A stretch of DNA of 52,924 nucleotides from Polaromonas sp. (lineage in GTDB: Bacteria > Pseudomonadota > Gammaproteobacteria > Burkholderiales > Burkholderiaceae_C), in contig NZ_JACDDD010000014.1 of assembly GCF_013817205.1 (NCBI RefSeq), forward strand, positions 1 to 52,924, in the 5' to 3' direction. This document shows, one piece after another, positions 27,747-38,266 of this stretch. The notes beneath the pieces were generated by a model that ran no database searches, was not told the origin of the DNA, and saw only the letters and a program-made list of their open reading frames with translations. The position numbers were made by a program, and so were the translations under genes. Position 1 is the first letter of the stretch, and each line of letters begins with the position of its first letter.

Positions 27747-29489
27747 ATGAAAGCCTCCCAGTTCTTCATTTCCACGCTCAAGGAAGCGCCCGCGGACGCC
27801 GAGGTGGTCAGCCATCAGCTCATGATGCGCGCCGGCATGATCAAGAAGCTGGGGGCCGGCATTTACAACTACATGCCCATGGGCCTGCGCGTGATCCGCA
27901 AGGTCGAAGCAATCGTCCGGGAAGAAATGAATCGCGCCGGCGCGGTCGAGATGACCATGCCGGTGATCCAGCCGGCCGAGCTCTGGCAGGAAACCGGCCG
28001 CTTTGAAAAAATGGGCCCCGAGCTGCTGCGCATCAAGGACCGCCACGGCCGTGATTTTGTGGTCCAGCCGACCAGCGAAGAAGTCATCACCGATGTGATG
28101 CGGCAGGATATCAAGAGCTACAAGCAGCTGCCGAAAAACCTGTACCAGATCCAGACAAAGTTTCGCGACGAACGCCGCCCGCGCTTCGGCCTGATGCGTG
28201 GGCGTGAATTCATCATGAAGGACGCCTACAGCTTCGACCGGGACCAGACCGCAGCCAAAGCCAGCTACCAGGTGATGGCCACCGCCTACCGCCGGATTTT
28301 CGACCGATTCGGCTTGCGCTACCGCGCTGTGGCCGCTGACAGCGGCGCTATCGGTGGCGACCTGAGCGAAGAGTTCCAGGTGATTGCTGCCACCGGTGAG
28401 GACGCTATCGTCTATTGCCCCGATAGCGATTACGCAGCCAACATGGAAAAAGCCGAGGCGCTGACGCCGCAAGGTTTGCGCAAGGCGGCCTCGCGGGCCA
28501 TGACCAAAACCGCCACGCCCGGCAAGGCCACCTGCGGCGATGTGGCAGAGCTGCTCTCGATTCCGCTTGATACAACGGTCAAATCACTGGTGCTGGCCAC
28601 CGAAGATCTCGACGATGCCGGCAAAGTCATCAAGACCCAGGTCTGGCTGCTGTTGCTGCGTGGCGACCACGACATGAACGAAGTCAAGGTCGGCAAGGTC
28701 GATGGTCTGGCCGGTTTCCGCTTTGCCACCCTGCCTGAAATCGAAGACCATTTTGGCTGCAAGCCGGGTTACCTCGGGCCGCTGAACCTGAAAAAACCGA
28801 TCAGGCTGGTGGTGGACCGCGAGGTCGCCGTCATGGCCGACTGGGTCTGCGGCGCCAACGAACCGGATTTTCACATCACCGGTGTGAACTGGGGCCGTGA
28901 CCTGCCTGAACCCGAGGTGATTGCAGACCTGCGCAACGTCATCGCCGGTGACCCGTCGCCCGACGGGAAAGGTGTTCTGGCTATTGAGCGCGGCATCGAG
29001 GTAGGCCATGTGTTTTACCTTGGCACCAAATACAGCCAGGCCATGAACGCCACTTTTCTCGATGAAAACGGCAAGCCGCAGTTCCTGCAGATGGGCTGCT
29101 ACGGCATCGGCATCACACGCCTGCCGGCCGCCGCCATCGAGCAAAACCATGACGACAAGGGCATCATCTGGCCCGATGCCATTGCGCCCTTCACCGTGGT
29201 GCTGTGCCCCATCAGCCCGGACCGCTTTCCCGACGTCAAGGCTGCGGCCCAGAAGCTGCATGATGATCTGGTGGCCGCAGGCGTGGACGTGATCCTGGAC
29301 GACCGCGGCGAGCGCCCCGGCGCGATGTTTGCCGATTGGGAACTGATCGGCGTGCCACACCGCGTGACCATCGGTGACCGCGGGCTCAAGGAAGGCCAAG
29401 TCGAATACCAGCACCGCCGCGACGCGGCTGCGAGCAACGTGGCGAGTGCCGAGATCCTTTCCTTTCTGAAAGGCAAGCTGGCCGCATGA
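27747..29489 (+). CDS. proS: Prolyl-tRNA synthetase
   Basis: This 580-residue, bacterial-type class II synthetase has motif 2 at [21 protein letters not shown], the editing (INS) domain in the middle (about 220-400) and the anticodon-binding domain at the C terminus. Motif 3 is near [17 protein letters not shown]. It charges tRNA-Pro, one species of which (CGG) is also encoded here. Its stop overlaps the next gene by four bases (ATGA). Confidence 0.97.
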   Translation: MKASQFFISTLKEAPADAEVVSHQLMMRAGMIKKLGAGIYNYMPMGLRVIRKVEAIVREEMNRAGAVEMTMPVIQPAELWQETGRFEKMGPELLRIKDRHGRDFVVQPTSEEVITDVMRQDIKSYKQLPKNLYQIQTKFRDERRPRFGLMRGREFIMKDAYSFDRDQTAAKASYQVMATAYRRIFDRFGLRYRAVAADSGAIGGDLSEEFQVIAATGEDAIVYCPDSDYAANMEKAEALTPQGLRKAASRAMTKTATPGKATCGDVAELLSIPLDTTVKSLVLATEDLDDAGKVIKTQVWLLLLRGDHDMNEVKVGKVDGLAGFRFATLPEIEDHFGCKPGYLGPLNLKKPIRLVVDREVAVMADWVCGANEPDFHITGVNWGRDLPEPEVIADLRNVIAGDPSPDGKGVLAIERGIEVGHVFYLGTKYSQAMNATFLDENGKPQFLQMGCYGIGITRLPAAAIEQNHDDKGIIWPDAIAPFTVVLCPISPDRFPDVKAAAQKLHDDLVAAGVDVILDDRGERPGAMFADWELIGVPHRVTIGDRGLKEGQVEYQHRRDAAASNVASAEILSFLKGKLAA

Positions 29490-30130
29490 CGGCAGAGGCT
29501 TGTTGTCTAGCTGCGGTTACAAGGAGAAAGTGCCTCCAGTCCTTGTCGGCCGGGGGGGTTCTGCTATTTATTTCAGAGCAAGCCGTGGCCGGCGGACAGA
29601 TCGAGGAACCGCTGATCGACCCGGTGCGCAATGCGCTGAGTTCGGCCATTGCCAGCCAGGCGCCACCGGTGCCCGAGTTTCGCGATACCGACAGCCGGCT
29701 GGCCTACCTGCGCTGGCTGGGCGCCATGAGCGATCGGTTGAAAAAGAAAAAACCGGAGTTGCAAATCCGCAAGGAATTCCTGCAGACCGTCTGGTACGAA
29801 AGCAAACGCGCCGGGCTGGACGTGGCGCTGGTGCTGGGCCTGATTCAGGTCGAAAGCAACTTCCGCAAGTTCGCAGTCAGCCCGGTCGGCGCCCGCGGGT
29901 ACATGCAGGTCATGCCATTCTGGACGCGCGTCATCGGCGACGGCGACCCCGGCAAGCTGTTCCATATGCAAACCAATCTGCGTTTTGGCTGCGTGATCTT
30001 GCGCCACTACCTGGACCGGGAAAAAGGCGATCTGTTCATGGGCCTGGGCCGCTACAACGGCTCGCGCGGAAAGGCACCCTACCCGGATGCGGTGCTGGGG
30101 GCGAGAAAGCTGTGGGAATTCACGGCCTGA
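29486..30130 (+). CDS. Soluble lytic transglycosylase-like (SLT domain) protein with a Tat-like signal
   Basis: This 214-residue protein begins at ATG 29486, overlapping proS by four bases. The N terminus holds [17 protein letters not shown], close to a twin-arginine motif, which suggests export by Tat. The C-terminal half is an SLT domain with the catalytic Glu in [20 protein letters not shown], followed by YMQVMPFW and [13 protein letters not shown]. It would cleave peptidoglycan glycan strands. tatABC is encoded later in the window. Confidence 0.88.
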   Translation: MTAEACCLAAVTRRKCLQSLSAGGVLLFISEQAVAGGQIEEPLIDPVRNALSSAIASQAPPVPEFRDTDSRLAYLRWLGAMSDRLKKKKPELQIRKEFLQTVWYESKRAGLDVALVLGLIQVESNFRKFAVSPVGARGYMQVMPFWTRVIGDGDPGKLFHMQTNLRFGCVILRHYLDREKGDLFMGLGRYNGSRGKAPYPDAVLGARKLWEFTA

Positions 30131-30168
30131 GCCTGATGCCGGGAAGAGCCTCAATTTCAAGCCAGAAC

Positions 30169-30217
30169 AGGCTCCAGCCCTTGTCTGTAAAGCGCAAGCA
30201 GCTATCAAAAAGGTAGC
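30169..30217 (-). repeat. Family A dispersed repeat, copy A6 (between convergent genes)
   Basis: The minus strand has GCTAC, nine bases, AGC, TGCTT, GCGC, eleven bases, GGGC, TGGAGCCT. It lies between the convergent stops of the SLT protein gene and mutT. Confidence 0.75.
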
Positions 30218-30239
30218 GAAGACGCTACCCTGGCTTGCC

Positions 30240-30710
30240 TCAATCGGCGGCGCGGGTGATCTCTGCAAACTGGCGCTCCGCAGCAAACCAGTCCAGCACT
30301 GGCAAGGTGCCCGGCAACACGGGCGTCACGGACACCGGCAAGCGTTGCCAGGCAAACGCCTGGCCTTCACGCATGTGCAGCTCACCGTGCCAGTCGAAAA
30401 CCTTGCAGAAGTTGAGCCGCACCAGCGCGTGCGGGTAGTCGACCAGCTCCACCTTCCAGGGGTGGGCCGCGCCTATTGTGATACCGATTTCCTCGTGCAG
30501 CTCGCGCCGCAGGGCCTGTTCCACAGTCTCGCCGGCCTCGAGCTTGCCGCCGGGGAATTCCCAGTAGCCCTCATAGACCTTGCCGGGCGGGCGCGACGTC
30601 AGCAGGAAGTCGCCATCCGGCCGCAGCAGCACACCCACCGCCACATCGACCACCTTGCGGTCCGCGCCACCTTCGCGCGGGCGCTCGCCGTCGGCCACCA
30701 GCACGCTCAT
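30240..30710 (-). CDS. mutT: MutT-family Nudix hydrolase (8-oxo-dGTP diphosphatase type)
   Basis: This 156-residue protein has a Nudix box, GGKLEAGETVEQALRRELHE, preceded by GYWEFP, typical of MutT. It starts VVDVAVGVLLRPDGDFLLTS after a short leader. It likely hydrolyses oxidised nucleotides in the pool. It is the last gene of the secA-argJ-ATPase-mutT run, and its ATG overlaps the ATPase stop (ATGA). Confidence 0.88.
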   Translation of the reverse strand: MSVLVADGERPREGGADRKVVDVAVGVLLRPDGDFLLTSRPPGKVYEGYWEFPGGKLEAGETVEQALRRELHEEIGITIGAAHPWKVELVDYPHALVRLNFCKVFDWHGELHMREGQAFAWQRLPVSVTPVLPGTLPVLDWFAAERQFAEITRAAD

Positions 30711-31678
30711 GTCGCGTGGTCAGCCGCCTGGTCGCCGGGGTCGGAAGCCGAAACCGCAGCACCGGGCCGTTCGTAGGCAGCGATCACCGGCGCGGACACA
30801 GGCCGACTGTCGCTGTCACGCCCCGCATAGTCGCGCGCAAACTGATAAGCCACCCGACCGCTGCGTGAGCCGCGCTCCAGCGCCCAGACCAGCGACGCCG
30901 GTTTGGCGGCACTGATGGCCTCTGGCGTCACACCGAATGACGACAGCCATTGCGCGACGATGGTCAGGTACTCGTCCTGGCTGAAGGGGTAGAAGCTGAC
31001 CCACAGGCCAAAGCGTTCGGACAGCGAAATTTTTTCTTCCACCACCTCGCCGGGATGCACCTCGCCGTCCTCGCTGCGGGAATAGGTTAGGTTTTCCGTC
31101 ATGTATTCGGGCAGCAGGTGGCGCCGGTTGCTGGTCGCGTAGATCAGCACATTGGGCGTGGCCGCCGCGACCGAGCCATCAAGGATGGACTTGAGCGCCT
31201 TGTAGCCGGGCTCGCCCTCCTCGAAACTCAGGTCGTCGCAGAACACGATGAATTTTTCGCTCAGGACGGAGACCACGTCGACGATGTCGGGCAGGTCCAC
31301 TAGGTCGGCCTTGTCGACCTCAATCAGACGAAGCCCGCGCGCCGAATATTCATTAAGGCAGGCCTTGATCAGTGAGGACTTGCCGGTACCGCGCGCGCCG
31401 GTCAGCAGCACATTGTTGGCAGGCTTGCCGCTCACGAACTGCTCGGTGTTGCGCCGGATTTTTTCCTTCTGGTCCTCGATTTCCTTGAGGTTCGAAAGAC
31501 TCATCTGGCCGATGTGGCGTACCGGCTCCAACGCGCCATGGCCAGAGCTGCGTTTGCGGTAGCGGTAAGCCACCGAGGCACTCCAGTCCGGCGCCGACAG
31601 CGGCTGCGGCAGCACGGATTCGATGCGCGCCAGCAGAGACTCGGCGCGGACCATCAGGCGTTCAAATTGCTCGTTCAT
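30707..31678 (-). CDS. DUF815 family AAA-type ATPase
   Basis: From ATG 31678 the product is 323 residues; a TTG two codons upstream is also open. It has Walker A LLTGARGTGKSSL (about 93-105) and Walker B FIVFCDDLSF (about 146-155), followed by the family stretch YATSNRRHLLPEYM. The C terminus is variable and Ala-rich. The biological role is not established. It follows argJ at 17 bp and overlaps mutT. Confidence 0.88.
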   Translation of the reverse strand: MNEQFERLMVRAESLLARIESVLPQPLSAPDWSASVAYRYRKRSSGHGALEPVRHIGQMSLSNLKEIEDQKEKIRRNTEQFVSGKPANNVLLTGARGTGKSSLIKACLNEYSARGLRLIEVDKADLVDLPDIVDVVSVLSEKFIVFCDDLSFEEGEPGYKALKSILDGSVAAATPNVLIYATSNRRHLLPEYMTENLTYSRSEDGEVHPGEVVEEKISLSERFGLWVSFYPFSQDEYLTIVAQWLSSFGVTPEAISAAKPASLVWALERGSRSGRVAYQFARDYAGRDSDSRPVSAPVIAAYERPGAAVSASDPGDQAADHAT

Positions 31679-31695
31679 GGTCAATGCGCCAGCAC

Positions 31696-32937
31696 TCAGC
31701 TGCGATAGTCGGCGTTGATCTTGACGTAGTCGTAAGACAGGTCGCAGGTCCAGACCGTGTCGACCGCGTCGCCGCGTCCCAGCACGACGCGAACGGTGAT
31801 CTCGCTTTGTTTCATCACACGCTGGCCATCAGCCTCGACATAGTCGGGATGCCGGCCACCGTCTTTCGCCACCAGCACATCATCGAGATACAGGTCGATT
31901 CTTGTCTGGTCGAGGTCGGCGATGCCGGCATAACCGACCGCGGCCAGGATACGTCCGAGGTTGGGGTCGCTGGCAAAAAACGCCGTCTTGACCAGCGGCG
32001 AGTGCGCTATCGCATAGGCCACCAGACGGCATTCTGCGGCGGTTTTTCCGCCTTCAACCTGCACGGTGATGAACTTGGTGGCCCCCTCACCATCGCGCAC
32101 GATGGCCTGAGCCAGCCGCCGGGCGATGTCCAGCATGGCCGCCTTCAGCGCCTGGCCGGCGGCGCTGTCCAGCGAAGTGATCTGCGCGTGTTTCGCGCGG
32201 TTGGTGGCCATCACGACGAAGGAATCGTTGGTCGAGGTGTCGCCATCGACCGTGACCCGGTTGAACGAACCCTCGGCCAGATCCGTGGCGAGCTGCGCCA
32301 TCAGGTCCTGCGCCACGCAGGCGTCGGTCGCGAGAAAGCCGAGCATGGTCGCCATGTTGGGCCGGATCATGCCGGCACCCTTGGCTATGCCGGTGATGGT
32401 GACCGTCGCGCCGCCTAGAGTCATGCGGCTGGAGAAAGCCTTGGCCACGGTGTCGGTGGTCATGATGGCTTCGGCGGCTTTGCCCCAGTGGGACTCATGC
32501 GCATCTGCCACGGCGGCAGGCAGGCCGGCGGCAATGCGGTCGTGCGGCAGGGGCTCCATGATGACGCCGGTCGAAAACGGCAGGATCTGCTCGGGTGCCA
32601 GATTCAGTTCACGGGCCAGCGCAATGCAGCTGGCCTGCGCCCGGTTCAGGCCCTCGACACCCGTGCCGGCGTTGGCATTGCCGGTGTTGATCAGCATCGC
32701 GCGTATGCCCAGGCTCTTGCCGCTGTTTTTGGCCAGGTGCTCGCGGCACAGCTGAACCGGCGCGGCGCAAAAGCGGTTTTGCGTGAAGACCGCGCCGACC
32801 GAAGCGCCTTCGTCGAGCAACAGCACCGACAGGTCCTTGCGACCCACCTTGCGGATGCCTGCTTCGGTGATGCCCCAGCGCACACCAGGTACGGGATACA
32901 GGTCGGCAGCGGGTGTGGCGGACAAGTTCACAGGCAT
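31696..32937 (-). CDS. argJ: Bifunctional ornithine acetyltransferase / N-acetylglutamate synthase ArgJ
   Basis: This 413-residue protein cleaves itself at the conserved Ala196-Thr197 in [14 protein letters not shown]; Thr197 becomes the N-terminal nucleophile of the beta chain. It transfers acetyl from N-acetylornithine to glutamate, giving the cyclic arginine pathway. It is typical in length. It follows secA across a 117-bp gap with a family B repeat and precedes the DUF815 gene. Confidence 0.96.
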   Translation of the reverse strand: MPVNLSATPAADLYPVPGVRWGITEAGIRKVGRKDLSVLLLDEGASVGAVFTQNRFCAAPVQLCREHLAKNSGKSLGIRAMLINTGNANAGTGVEGLNRAQASCIALARELNLAPEQILPFSTGVIMEPLPHDRIAAGLPAAVADAHESHWGKAAEAIMTTDTVAKAFSSRMTLGGATVTITGIAKGAGMIRPNMATMLGFLATDACVAQDLMAQLATDLAEGSFNRVTVDGDTSTNDSFVVMATNRAKHAQITSLDSAAGQALKAAMLDIARRLAQAIVRDGEGATKFITVQVEGGKTAAECRLVAYAIAHSPLVKTAFFASDPNLGRILAAVGYAGIADLDQTRIDLYLDDVLVAKDGGRHPDYVEADGQRVMKQSEITVRVVLGRGDAVDTVWTCDLSYDYVKINADYRS

Positions 32938-32978
32938 GTTTTCGAGACTCCAGGAAACGGTAGGGTAGAAAGGTTTTT

Positions 32979-33052
32979 CCGACGGGCCGCCCCTAGGAAA
33001 AATGCGCCCCCTTGGGCGGCAGAGAGTGACACGCAGTGAACGAACGTGGGGG
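32979..33052 (-). repeat. Family B GC-rich repeat, copy B3, after secA
   Basis: Read on the minus strand, the secA TGA is followed after two bases by CCCCCACGTTCGTTCACTGC, then GTGTCACTCTCTGCCGCCCA and AGGGGGCG. It is in the same orientation as secA. Confidence 0.78.
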
Positions 33053-33054
33053 CA

Positions 33055-35820
33055 TCAACTCAGCTTGCCGTGGCAGAGTTTGTATTTTTTGCCAGAGCCG
33101 CAGGGACAGGGATCGTTGCGACCGACGCGCGGCACGGCGCCAGCTGGCAGGGCCTGCTTGTAGCGTTGCGATTCCTCGTCCACCGTGGTCTCAACGCCGC
33201 CAGTTTCGGTTGGCGCGGTATAGGTCACGTTGGCGATCCGCTCCGCACGGTCTTCCATCTCCTCGGCGGCTTGGTCGAGTTGCTCGCCCGACTGCACCTG
33301 CACCGTCATGAGGATTTTGGTAACTTCATTCTTGACGCTGTCCAGCAACTGGCCGAACAGCTCGAAAGCCTCGCGCTTGTATTCCTGCTTGGGCTGCTTC
33401 TGGGCGTAACCGCGCAGGTGAATGCCTTGGCGCAAATGGTCGAGTGCGCTGAGGTGATCGCGCCAGTGTTTGTCGATGCTCTGCAGCAGCACCACACGTT
33501 CGAACTGGGTAAAGTTTTCCTCGCCCACTTTTTCCACTTTGGCGGCAAATGCTTCATGGGCCGCTGCGATCACCTTTTCGACCAGGTCTTCGTCGGAAAT
33601 GGCGCTGGCTGCCTCCACCTCCTGCTGCAGCGACAGTTCAATCTGCCACTGGTCAAGCAGCACTTTTTCCAGGCCCGCAAGGTCCCATTGCTCCTCGACG
33701 CTTTCCGTCGGAATGTACTGACGGGCCACGTCGGTGAAACAGCCTTCGCGCAGGGAGGCGATCTGTTCACCCAGGCTGGTGGCGTCCATGATGTCGTTGC
33801 GCTGCTGGTAGATCACCTTGCGCTGGTCGTTGGCGACGTCGTCGTATTCGAGCAACTGCTTGCGGATGTCGAAGTTGCGCGCCTCTACCTTGCGCTGGGC
33901 CGACTCGATGCTGCGCGTGACGATGCCTGCTTCGATGGCTTCGCCGTCGGGCATCTTGAGCCGTTCCATGATGGCGCGTACGCGGTCACCGGCGAAGATG
34001 CGCATCAGCGGATCGTCCAGGCTCAGGTAGAAGCGCGACGACCCGGGGTCGCCCTGGCGGCCCGAGCGGCCGCGCAGCTGGTTGTCAATGCGGCGGGATT
34101 CGTGACGTTCGGTCGCGATGATGCGCAGCCCGCCCAGGCCCTTGACCTTTTCATGCTCCTGCGACCATTCGGCGCGCAGCCGCGTGATTTCGGCGTCCTT
34201 GCCCTCTTTGGGGATGCTCTCTGAAGCCTCGACCATTTCGATGCGCTTTTCCACGTTGCCACCGAGCACGATGTCGGTGCCCCGACCGGCCATGTTGGTC
34301 GCAATCGTGATCATTCCGGGGCGTCCGGCCTGGGCCACGATCTCGGCCTCACGCGCATGCTGCTTGGCATTGAGCACCTGGTGCGGAAGTTTTTCCTTTT
34401 CCAGCAATTTGTCGATGATTTCCGAGTTTTCGATCGATGTCGTGCCCACCAGCACCGGCTGACCACGCTCATGGCACTCGCGGATGTCCTTGATGGCGGC
34501 TTCGTACTTTTCGCGCGTGGTCTTGTAGACGCGGTCCAGCTGGTCGTCGCGCCGGCTCGGACGGTTCGGCGGAATTACCGTGGTCTCAAGGCCGTAGATG
34601 GTCTGGAATTCATAGGCCTCGGTGTCGGCCGTTCCGGTCATGCCAGACAGCTTTCCGTACAGGCGGAAATAGTTCTGGAAGGTGATCGAGGCCATGGTCT
34701 GGTTTTCAGGCTGGATCTCGACGCCTTCCTTGGCTTCAACGGCCTGATGCAGCCCTTCGCTCCAGCGCCGGCCCGACATCAGACGGCCGGTGAACTCGTC
34801 AACAATGACGATCTCGCCTTCCTGCACGACATAGTGCTGGTCGCGGTGGTAAAGGTGGTTGGCGCGCAGCGCCGCGTACAGGTGATGCATCAGCGAAATG
34901 TTCGCCGGGTCGTAAAGGGTGGCGCCTTCCGGAATCAGCCCCAGGTTGAACAGGATGCGTTCGGCATTTTCGTGACCCTGCTCGGTCAGAAACACCTGCT
35001 GGGTCTTTTCGTCCAGCGTGAAGTCGCCCGGCTTGGTGACGCCCTCACCGGTGCGCGGGTCGGCCTCGCCTTCCTGGCGGGTCAGCGCAGGGACGACCGT
35101 GTTCATCGCCAGGTACATCTCGGTGTGGTCTTCGGCCTGACCGCTGATGATCAGCGGCGTGCGCGCTTCATCGATCAGGATGGAGTCGACCTCGTCAACA
35201 ATGGCGTAGTTCAGACCGCGCTGCACGCGGTCGGCGACCTCATAAACCATGTTGTCGCGCAGGTAGTCAAAACCAAACTCGTTATTGGTCCCGTAGGTGA
35301 TGTCGCAGCGGTAGGCTTCCTGCTTTTCCTCGCGCGCCATGTTGGGCAGGTTGACGCCCACCGTCAGGCCCAGGAAGTTGTACAACCTGCCCATCCAGCG
35401 CGCATCGCGGCTGGCCAGGTAATCGTTGACGGTCACCACATGCACGCCTTTACCGGTCAGCGCGTTCAGGTAAACCGGCAGGGTGGCGGTCAGGGTCTTC
35501 CCTTCGCCAGTGCCCATCTCCGAAATCTTGCCGTTGTGAAGCGCCATGCCACCCAGCATCTGGACGTCGAAATGGCGCATTTTCATGGCGCGCTTGCTGC
35601 CTTCGCGGACCACCGCAAACGCCTCGGGAAGAATTGCATCCAGGGTTTCGCCCGCAGCCACGCGGTCTATGAATTCCCGGGTTTTGGCGCGCAGCGCGGT
35701 GTCATCGAGTTTCTCAAGCGGAGCTTCCAGCGCACTGATGCGCTCAATGGACTTGCGGTAGGTTTTGAGGAGCCTGTCGTTGCGGCTGCCGAAGAGTTTG
35801 GTCAGGATATTGGAAGCCAT
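33055..35820 (-). CDS. secA: Preprotein translocase ATPase SecA
   Basis: This 921-residue protein (E. coli 901) has Walker A MGTGEGKT (about 102-109), DEVD-type box [15 protein letters not shown], motif [13 protein letters not shown] and the [13 protein letters not shown] region. At the C terminus the SEC-C zinc motif is present ([14 protein letters not shown]), used for SecB binding. It drives Sec-dependent export. It is preceded by an M23 peptidase gene and followed by argJ. Large antisense open frames across it are shadows. Confidence 0.98.
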   Translation of the reverse strand: MASNILTKLFGSRNDRLLKTYRKSIERISALEAPLEKLDDTALRAKTREFIDRVAAGETLDAILPEAFAVVREGSKRAMKMRHFDVQMLGGMALHNGKISEMGTGEGKTLTATLPVYLNALTGKGVHVVTVNDYLASRDARWMGRLYNFLGLTVGVNLPNMAREEKQEAYRCDITYGTNNEFGFDYLRDNMVYEVADRVQRGLNYAIVDEVDSILIDEARTPLIISGQAEDHTEMYLAMNTVVPALTRQEGEADPRTGEGVTKPGDFTLDEKTQQVFLTEQGHENAERILFNLGLIPEGATLYDPANISLMHHLYAALRANHLYHRDQHYVVQEGEIVIVDEFTGRLMSGRRWSEGLHQAVEAKEGVEIQPENQTMASITFQNYFRLYGKLSGMTGTADTEAYEFQTIYGLETTVIPPNRPSRRDDQLDRVYKTTREKYEAAIKDIRECHERGQPVLVGTTSIENSEIIDKLLEKEKLPHQVLNAKQHAREAEIVAQAGRPGMITIATNMAGRGTDIVLGGNVEKRIEMVEASESIPKEGKDAEITRLRAEWSQEHEKVKGLGGLRIIATERHESRRIDNQLRGRSGRQGDPGSSRFYLSLDDPLMRIFAGDRVRAIMERLKMPDGEAIEAGIVTRSIESAQRKVEARNFDIRKQLLEYDDVANDQRKVIYQQRNDIMDATSLGEQIASLREGCFTDVARQYIPTESVEEQWDLAGLEKVLLDQWQIELSLQQEVEAASAISDEDLVEKVIAAAHEAFAAKVEKVGEENFTQFERVVLLQSIDKHWRDHLSALDHLRQGIHLRGYAQKQPKQEYKREAFELFGQLLDSVKNEVTKILMTVQVQSGEQLDQAAEEMEDRAERIANVTYTAPTETGGVETTVDEESQRYKQALPAGAVPRVGRNDPCPCGSGKKYKLCHGKLS

Positions 35821-35956
35821 AAATGCGAGGCCGCGCTGGCAGCCCCGGTGAGCTGGCAGTGCGGCCGAAATCCCTTATTGAGTATCGACGTAAGTGTGGG
35901 CGCTCGCCGTTTGTTCAACTGCGCGCCAAACGAGAATTTTACCTCTGCTGCGCCCC

Positions 35957-36937
35957 TTACTTCGGGCGGGGCACGGTGGCCGGCTGGGCTGCCGCTGACG
36001 AGGCGATGGCAACCGTCGGCGCCTGCGGCAGTTTCTGGCCCGCTGTCAGGAATTTTTGAGGATCCTGGTAGACGCCCTGGACCAGCACCTCGAAATGCAG
36101 ATGCGGACCGGTTGAGCGACCAGTGGTGCCGACCTCGGCGACTTTTTGCCCGCGCTTGACCAAGTCACCCTTTTTGACCAGCACGCGGGAAGCATGTGCG
36201 TAACGCGTGACGAGGTCGTTGCCATGGTCCACCTCGACCATGTTCCCATACGCAGAGTGGTACTCCTGGGTCACCACGACACCGCCAGCGGCGGCGAGGA
36301 TGGGGGTGCCCGGATCGGCCGGAAAATCCAGCCCGGTGTGAAGGGCCGAGCGGCCATTGAGCGGGTCGATGCGCCACCCAAAGGCCGAGCCCAGGACGCC
36401 AGCCTGCACCGGCTGCTGTGTCGGCACCATCATTTTCTTGATCTTTTGGTCGAACAGGCGCGACTCCATCACAGTCATCAGGTCCACGCGCTGGTCGGTT
36501 AGCCGGTCGAGGTCGGCAAGCGTGGCTTGCAGCTCCTCCATGGTCAGGGAGCGCCCGGTGACCAGCACACCGCCGCGCCCGGGCTGCGTTTTGATGTCAT
36601 TGGGATTCACGCCCGCCAAGCCTGAGACCCGCTCGCCCAGGGCTTCGAGTTGCATCATCTTGGCCTGCATCTCGCCGAGGCGCTTGGCCATGACGTCGAG
36701 GTTTTCCCGGAGGAAGCGGTCGCGCTGTTCAAACTCGTCCTTGACCACCAGCTTGACCAGCGATCCGATCACCGGCCAGCCTTCACGCGCGCCCTTGAGA
36801 AAAACCCAGTGGTACATGCCGGCAGCCACCAGCATCAGGACCAGTGCAGCAACAAAACCGACCACCACCAACCGGGTGCCACTTAGATAAACCGCGCGGC
36901 TTTTGGCTAGCCACGCATCCGTGATAATCAGATGCAC
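35957..36937 (-). CDS. M23 (LytM/NlpD-type) metallopeptidase, membrane-anchored
   Basis: The chosen GTG start at 36937 has AAGGAG eight bases upstream and gives 326 residues beginning VHLIITDAWLAKSRAV. An upstream GTG at 36946 touches the Shine-Dalgarno sequence and is less likely. There is one membrane segment (about 22-45), a coiled region, then an M23 domain with HTGLDFPADPG and HLHFEV zinc ligands. The first His and Asp and the HxH are all present, so it could be an active endopeptidase. It is upstream of secA and almost touches divergent dciA. Confidence 0.9.
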   Translation of the reverse strand: MHLIITDAWLAKSRAVYLSGTRLVVVGFVAALVLMLVAAGMYHWVFLKGAREGWPVIGSLVKLVVKDEFEQRDRFLRENLDVMAKRLGEMQAKMMQLEALGERVSGLAGVNPNDIKTQPGRGGVLVTGRSLTMEELQATLADLDRLTDQRVDLMTVMESRLFDQKIKKMMVPTQQPVQAGVLGSAFGWRIDPLNGRSALHTGLDFPADPGTPILAAAGGVVVTQEYHSAYGNMVEVDHGNDLVTRYAHASRVLVKKGDLVKRGQKVAEVGTTGRSTGPHLHFEVLVQGVYQDPQKFLTAGQKLPQAPTVAIASSAAAQPATVPRPK

Positions 36938-36954
36938 CTGTCCCACTCCTTGAA

Positions 36955-37287
36955 TTGAGCCTACCTGCCGTGGAATCCAGCCACCGCCCGCATCGGGCCG
37001 TCACCTTCAGCCAGGCGGTCGAGAACTCGCCGTCTCTGGCGCGGCTGACCGGGCTGGTTCAGGATTCCAACGACAGGCTCAAGGCCATCGAGTCCCTGAT
37101 TCCGCAAACCCTGCGGTCCTCGGTCCAAGCCGGCCCGATTGATGACGGCGAGTGGTGCTTGCTGGTCAGCAGCAATGCCGCTGCCGCCAAAGTCCGCCAA
37201 CTGCTGCCGCTGATCCAGTCCCGCCTGATCGACAAAGGTTGGAAGGTTACCTCAATTCGGCTGAAGATACTAATAACCCGAAAGTAG
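36955..37287 (+). CDS. dciA: DUF721 / DciA-like protein
   Basis: The 110-residue product starts at TTG 36955 (GTG 36970 is an alternative; neither has a clear Shine-Dalgarno sequence). It contains the KH-like DUF721 pattern: LKAIESLIPQTLRSSVQAGP, a Trp in GEWCLLVSSNAAAAKVRQLL and SRLIDKGWKVTSIRLKI. DciA loads the replicative helicase in bacteria without DnaC. It is divergent from the M23 gene next to secA, an arrangement common in betaproteobacteria. The C terminus ends a few residues into a structured intergenic region. Confidence 0.75.
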   Translation: MSLPAVESSHRPHRAVTFSQAVENSPSLARLTGLVQDSNDRLKAIESLIPQTLRSSVQAGPIDDGEWCLLVSSNAAAAKVRQLLPLIQSRLIDKGWKVTSIRLKILITRK

Positions 37288-37341
37288 CAGGATATAAGGC
37301 AAATACCCCGTGGGGGCTCATGCCATCTACGTAGCCTGCTA
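37285..37341. other. Large imperfect hairpin after dciA
   Basis: TAGCAGG (37285-37291) pairs with CCTGCTA (37335-37341), GGCA pairs with TGCC, and CCCC pairs with GGGG at 37306-37315. It begins right at the dciA stop and lies before the convergent tRNA-Thr. It could be a terminator or a repeat; the family is not recognised. Confidence 0.4.
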
Positions 37342-37395
37342 TCGAAGTGATAGTCGCCGGCAGCCGGCGCGGGGCCGGAACGGAACTGGTGAAAA

Positions 37396-37471
37396 TGGTG
37401 CCGCTTGTCGGATTCGAACTGACGACCTACCGCTTACAAGGCGGTTGCTCTACCAACTGAGCTAAAGCGGC
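37396..37471 (-). tRNA. tRNA-Thr (anticodon TGT)
   Basis: This 76-nt tRNA starts GCCGCTTTAGCTCAG on the minus strand. The acceptor stem GCCGCTT pairs with AAGCGGC, anticodon stem ACCGC/GCGGT encloses loop CTTGTAA (anticodon TGT), and CCA is encoded. It lies just after sspB. Confidence 0.97.
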
Positions 37472-37495
37472 ACAAATCTAGTTTACTTGACCCGT

Positions 37496-38038
37496 TTATT
37501 TCACCCGTTTCAGCGAAGGCCTCTTGCCCTGCTGCGGTTTGGGGGGGTCGGGAGGCTCCGGATCATCCTCGCGTCCCGGAGCCGTATTGTTGGCCGGGAC
37601 CAATTGTACGACCTTTGTGTCCCCAGCCGTCCCCGTCGGCGGCTCTGCCGGCAATTCCGGCGTCAACACCAGCGGTGCGGCAAGAACAGCGTCCGCCTGA
37701 GACACGCCGGTAACAGGTGTCCCCAACGGAAACGCCATCCCTTGGCCGTTTTCACGTGCGTAGATGGCAATCACACGCGCGATGGGAACCATGATTTCGC
37801 GCGCACTGCCGGCAAAACGCGCCTTGAACTCGATGAAGTCGTTGCCCAGCTTCAGCGAGCTGGTCGCATCAAAGCAAATGTTGAGCACGATTTCGTTGTT
37901 CTTGACGTACTCGCGCGGCACCTGGACGGTTTCGTCAACAGCCACCGCCACATAAGGCGTCAACCCGTTGTCGGTGCACCAGTCGTACAGCGCCCGTATC
38001 AAATACGGGCGTGTCGACGTGGCGTCCAGGGCGTTCAT
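37496..38038 (-). CDS. sspB: ClpXP protease specificity-enhancing factor SspB
   Basis: From ATG 38038 the product is 180 residues starting MNALDATSTRPYLIRALYDW; a GTG four codons upstream (38050) is also possible. The N-terminal domain keeps PYVAVAVDETVQVPREYV and the NEIVLNICFDATSSLKLGND peptide-binding face. The C-terminal tail is long, Pro/Asp-rich, and ends with a basic PSLKRVK motif that would bind the ClpX zinc domain. It tethers ssrA-tagged proteins to ClpXP. It follows sspA across a family B repeat. Confidence 0.93.
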   Translation of the reverse strand: MNALDATSTRPYLIRALYDWCTDNGLTPYVAVAVDETVQVPREYVKNNEIVLNICFDATSSLKLGNDFIEFKARFAGSAREIMVPIARVIAIYARENGQGMAFPLGTPVTGVSQADAVLAAPLVLTPELPAEPPTGTAGDTKVVQLVPANNTAPGREDDPEPPDPPKPQQGKRPSLKRVK

Positions 38039-38094
38039 GAAATCAGCCACGCCCGCCCCACATCAGCGTGCAACCACCCTCTTTACAAGCAGGA

Positions 38095-38261
38095 GCCGCG
38101 GATCCGGCTTCGCCGGTTCGCAGGCGCAGCGCCCCCCCGGGGGGCTGCCCAGTACGCGAAGCGACAAGCGTGGAGGCCATGGTGCGCCGCGAAGGGCCGC
38201 CCCGAGCAAGCACAGCCCCCTTGGGGGGCAGCGAGCTACACGCAGCGAGCGAGCGTGGGGG
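38095..38261 (-). repeat. Family B GC-rich repeat, copy B2, between sspA and sspB
   Basis: Read on the minus strand, the sspA TAA is followed after five bases by CCCCCACGCTCGCTCGCTGC, GTGTAGCTCGCTGCCCCCCA and AGGGGGCTGT. A second arm follows with a CCCCCCGGGGGGG core and an ACCGGCGAAGCCGGAT palindrome. It is the longest copy in the window and fills most of the 228-bp gap. Confidence 0.8.
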
Positions 38262-38266
38262 CACCA

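Noticed and set aside
35880-35930. Promoter for secA with TTGAAC on the minus strand
   Set aside because: No convincing -10 lies at 16-18 bp; the nearest candidates need 19 bp or more and match poorly.
33046-36159. Long plus-strand open frames (392 and 600 codons) across secA and the M23 gene
   Set aside because: They are antisense to secA, whose product matches SecA over its full length. The frames show no domain pattern and reflect high-GC codon bias on the opposite strand.
35821-36937. SecM-type arrest peptide upstream of secA
   Set aside because: The gene upstream of secA is an M23 peptidase with no arrest motif, and the 136-bp gap holds no small open frame of that type.
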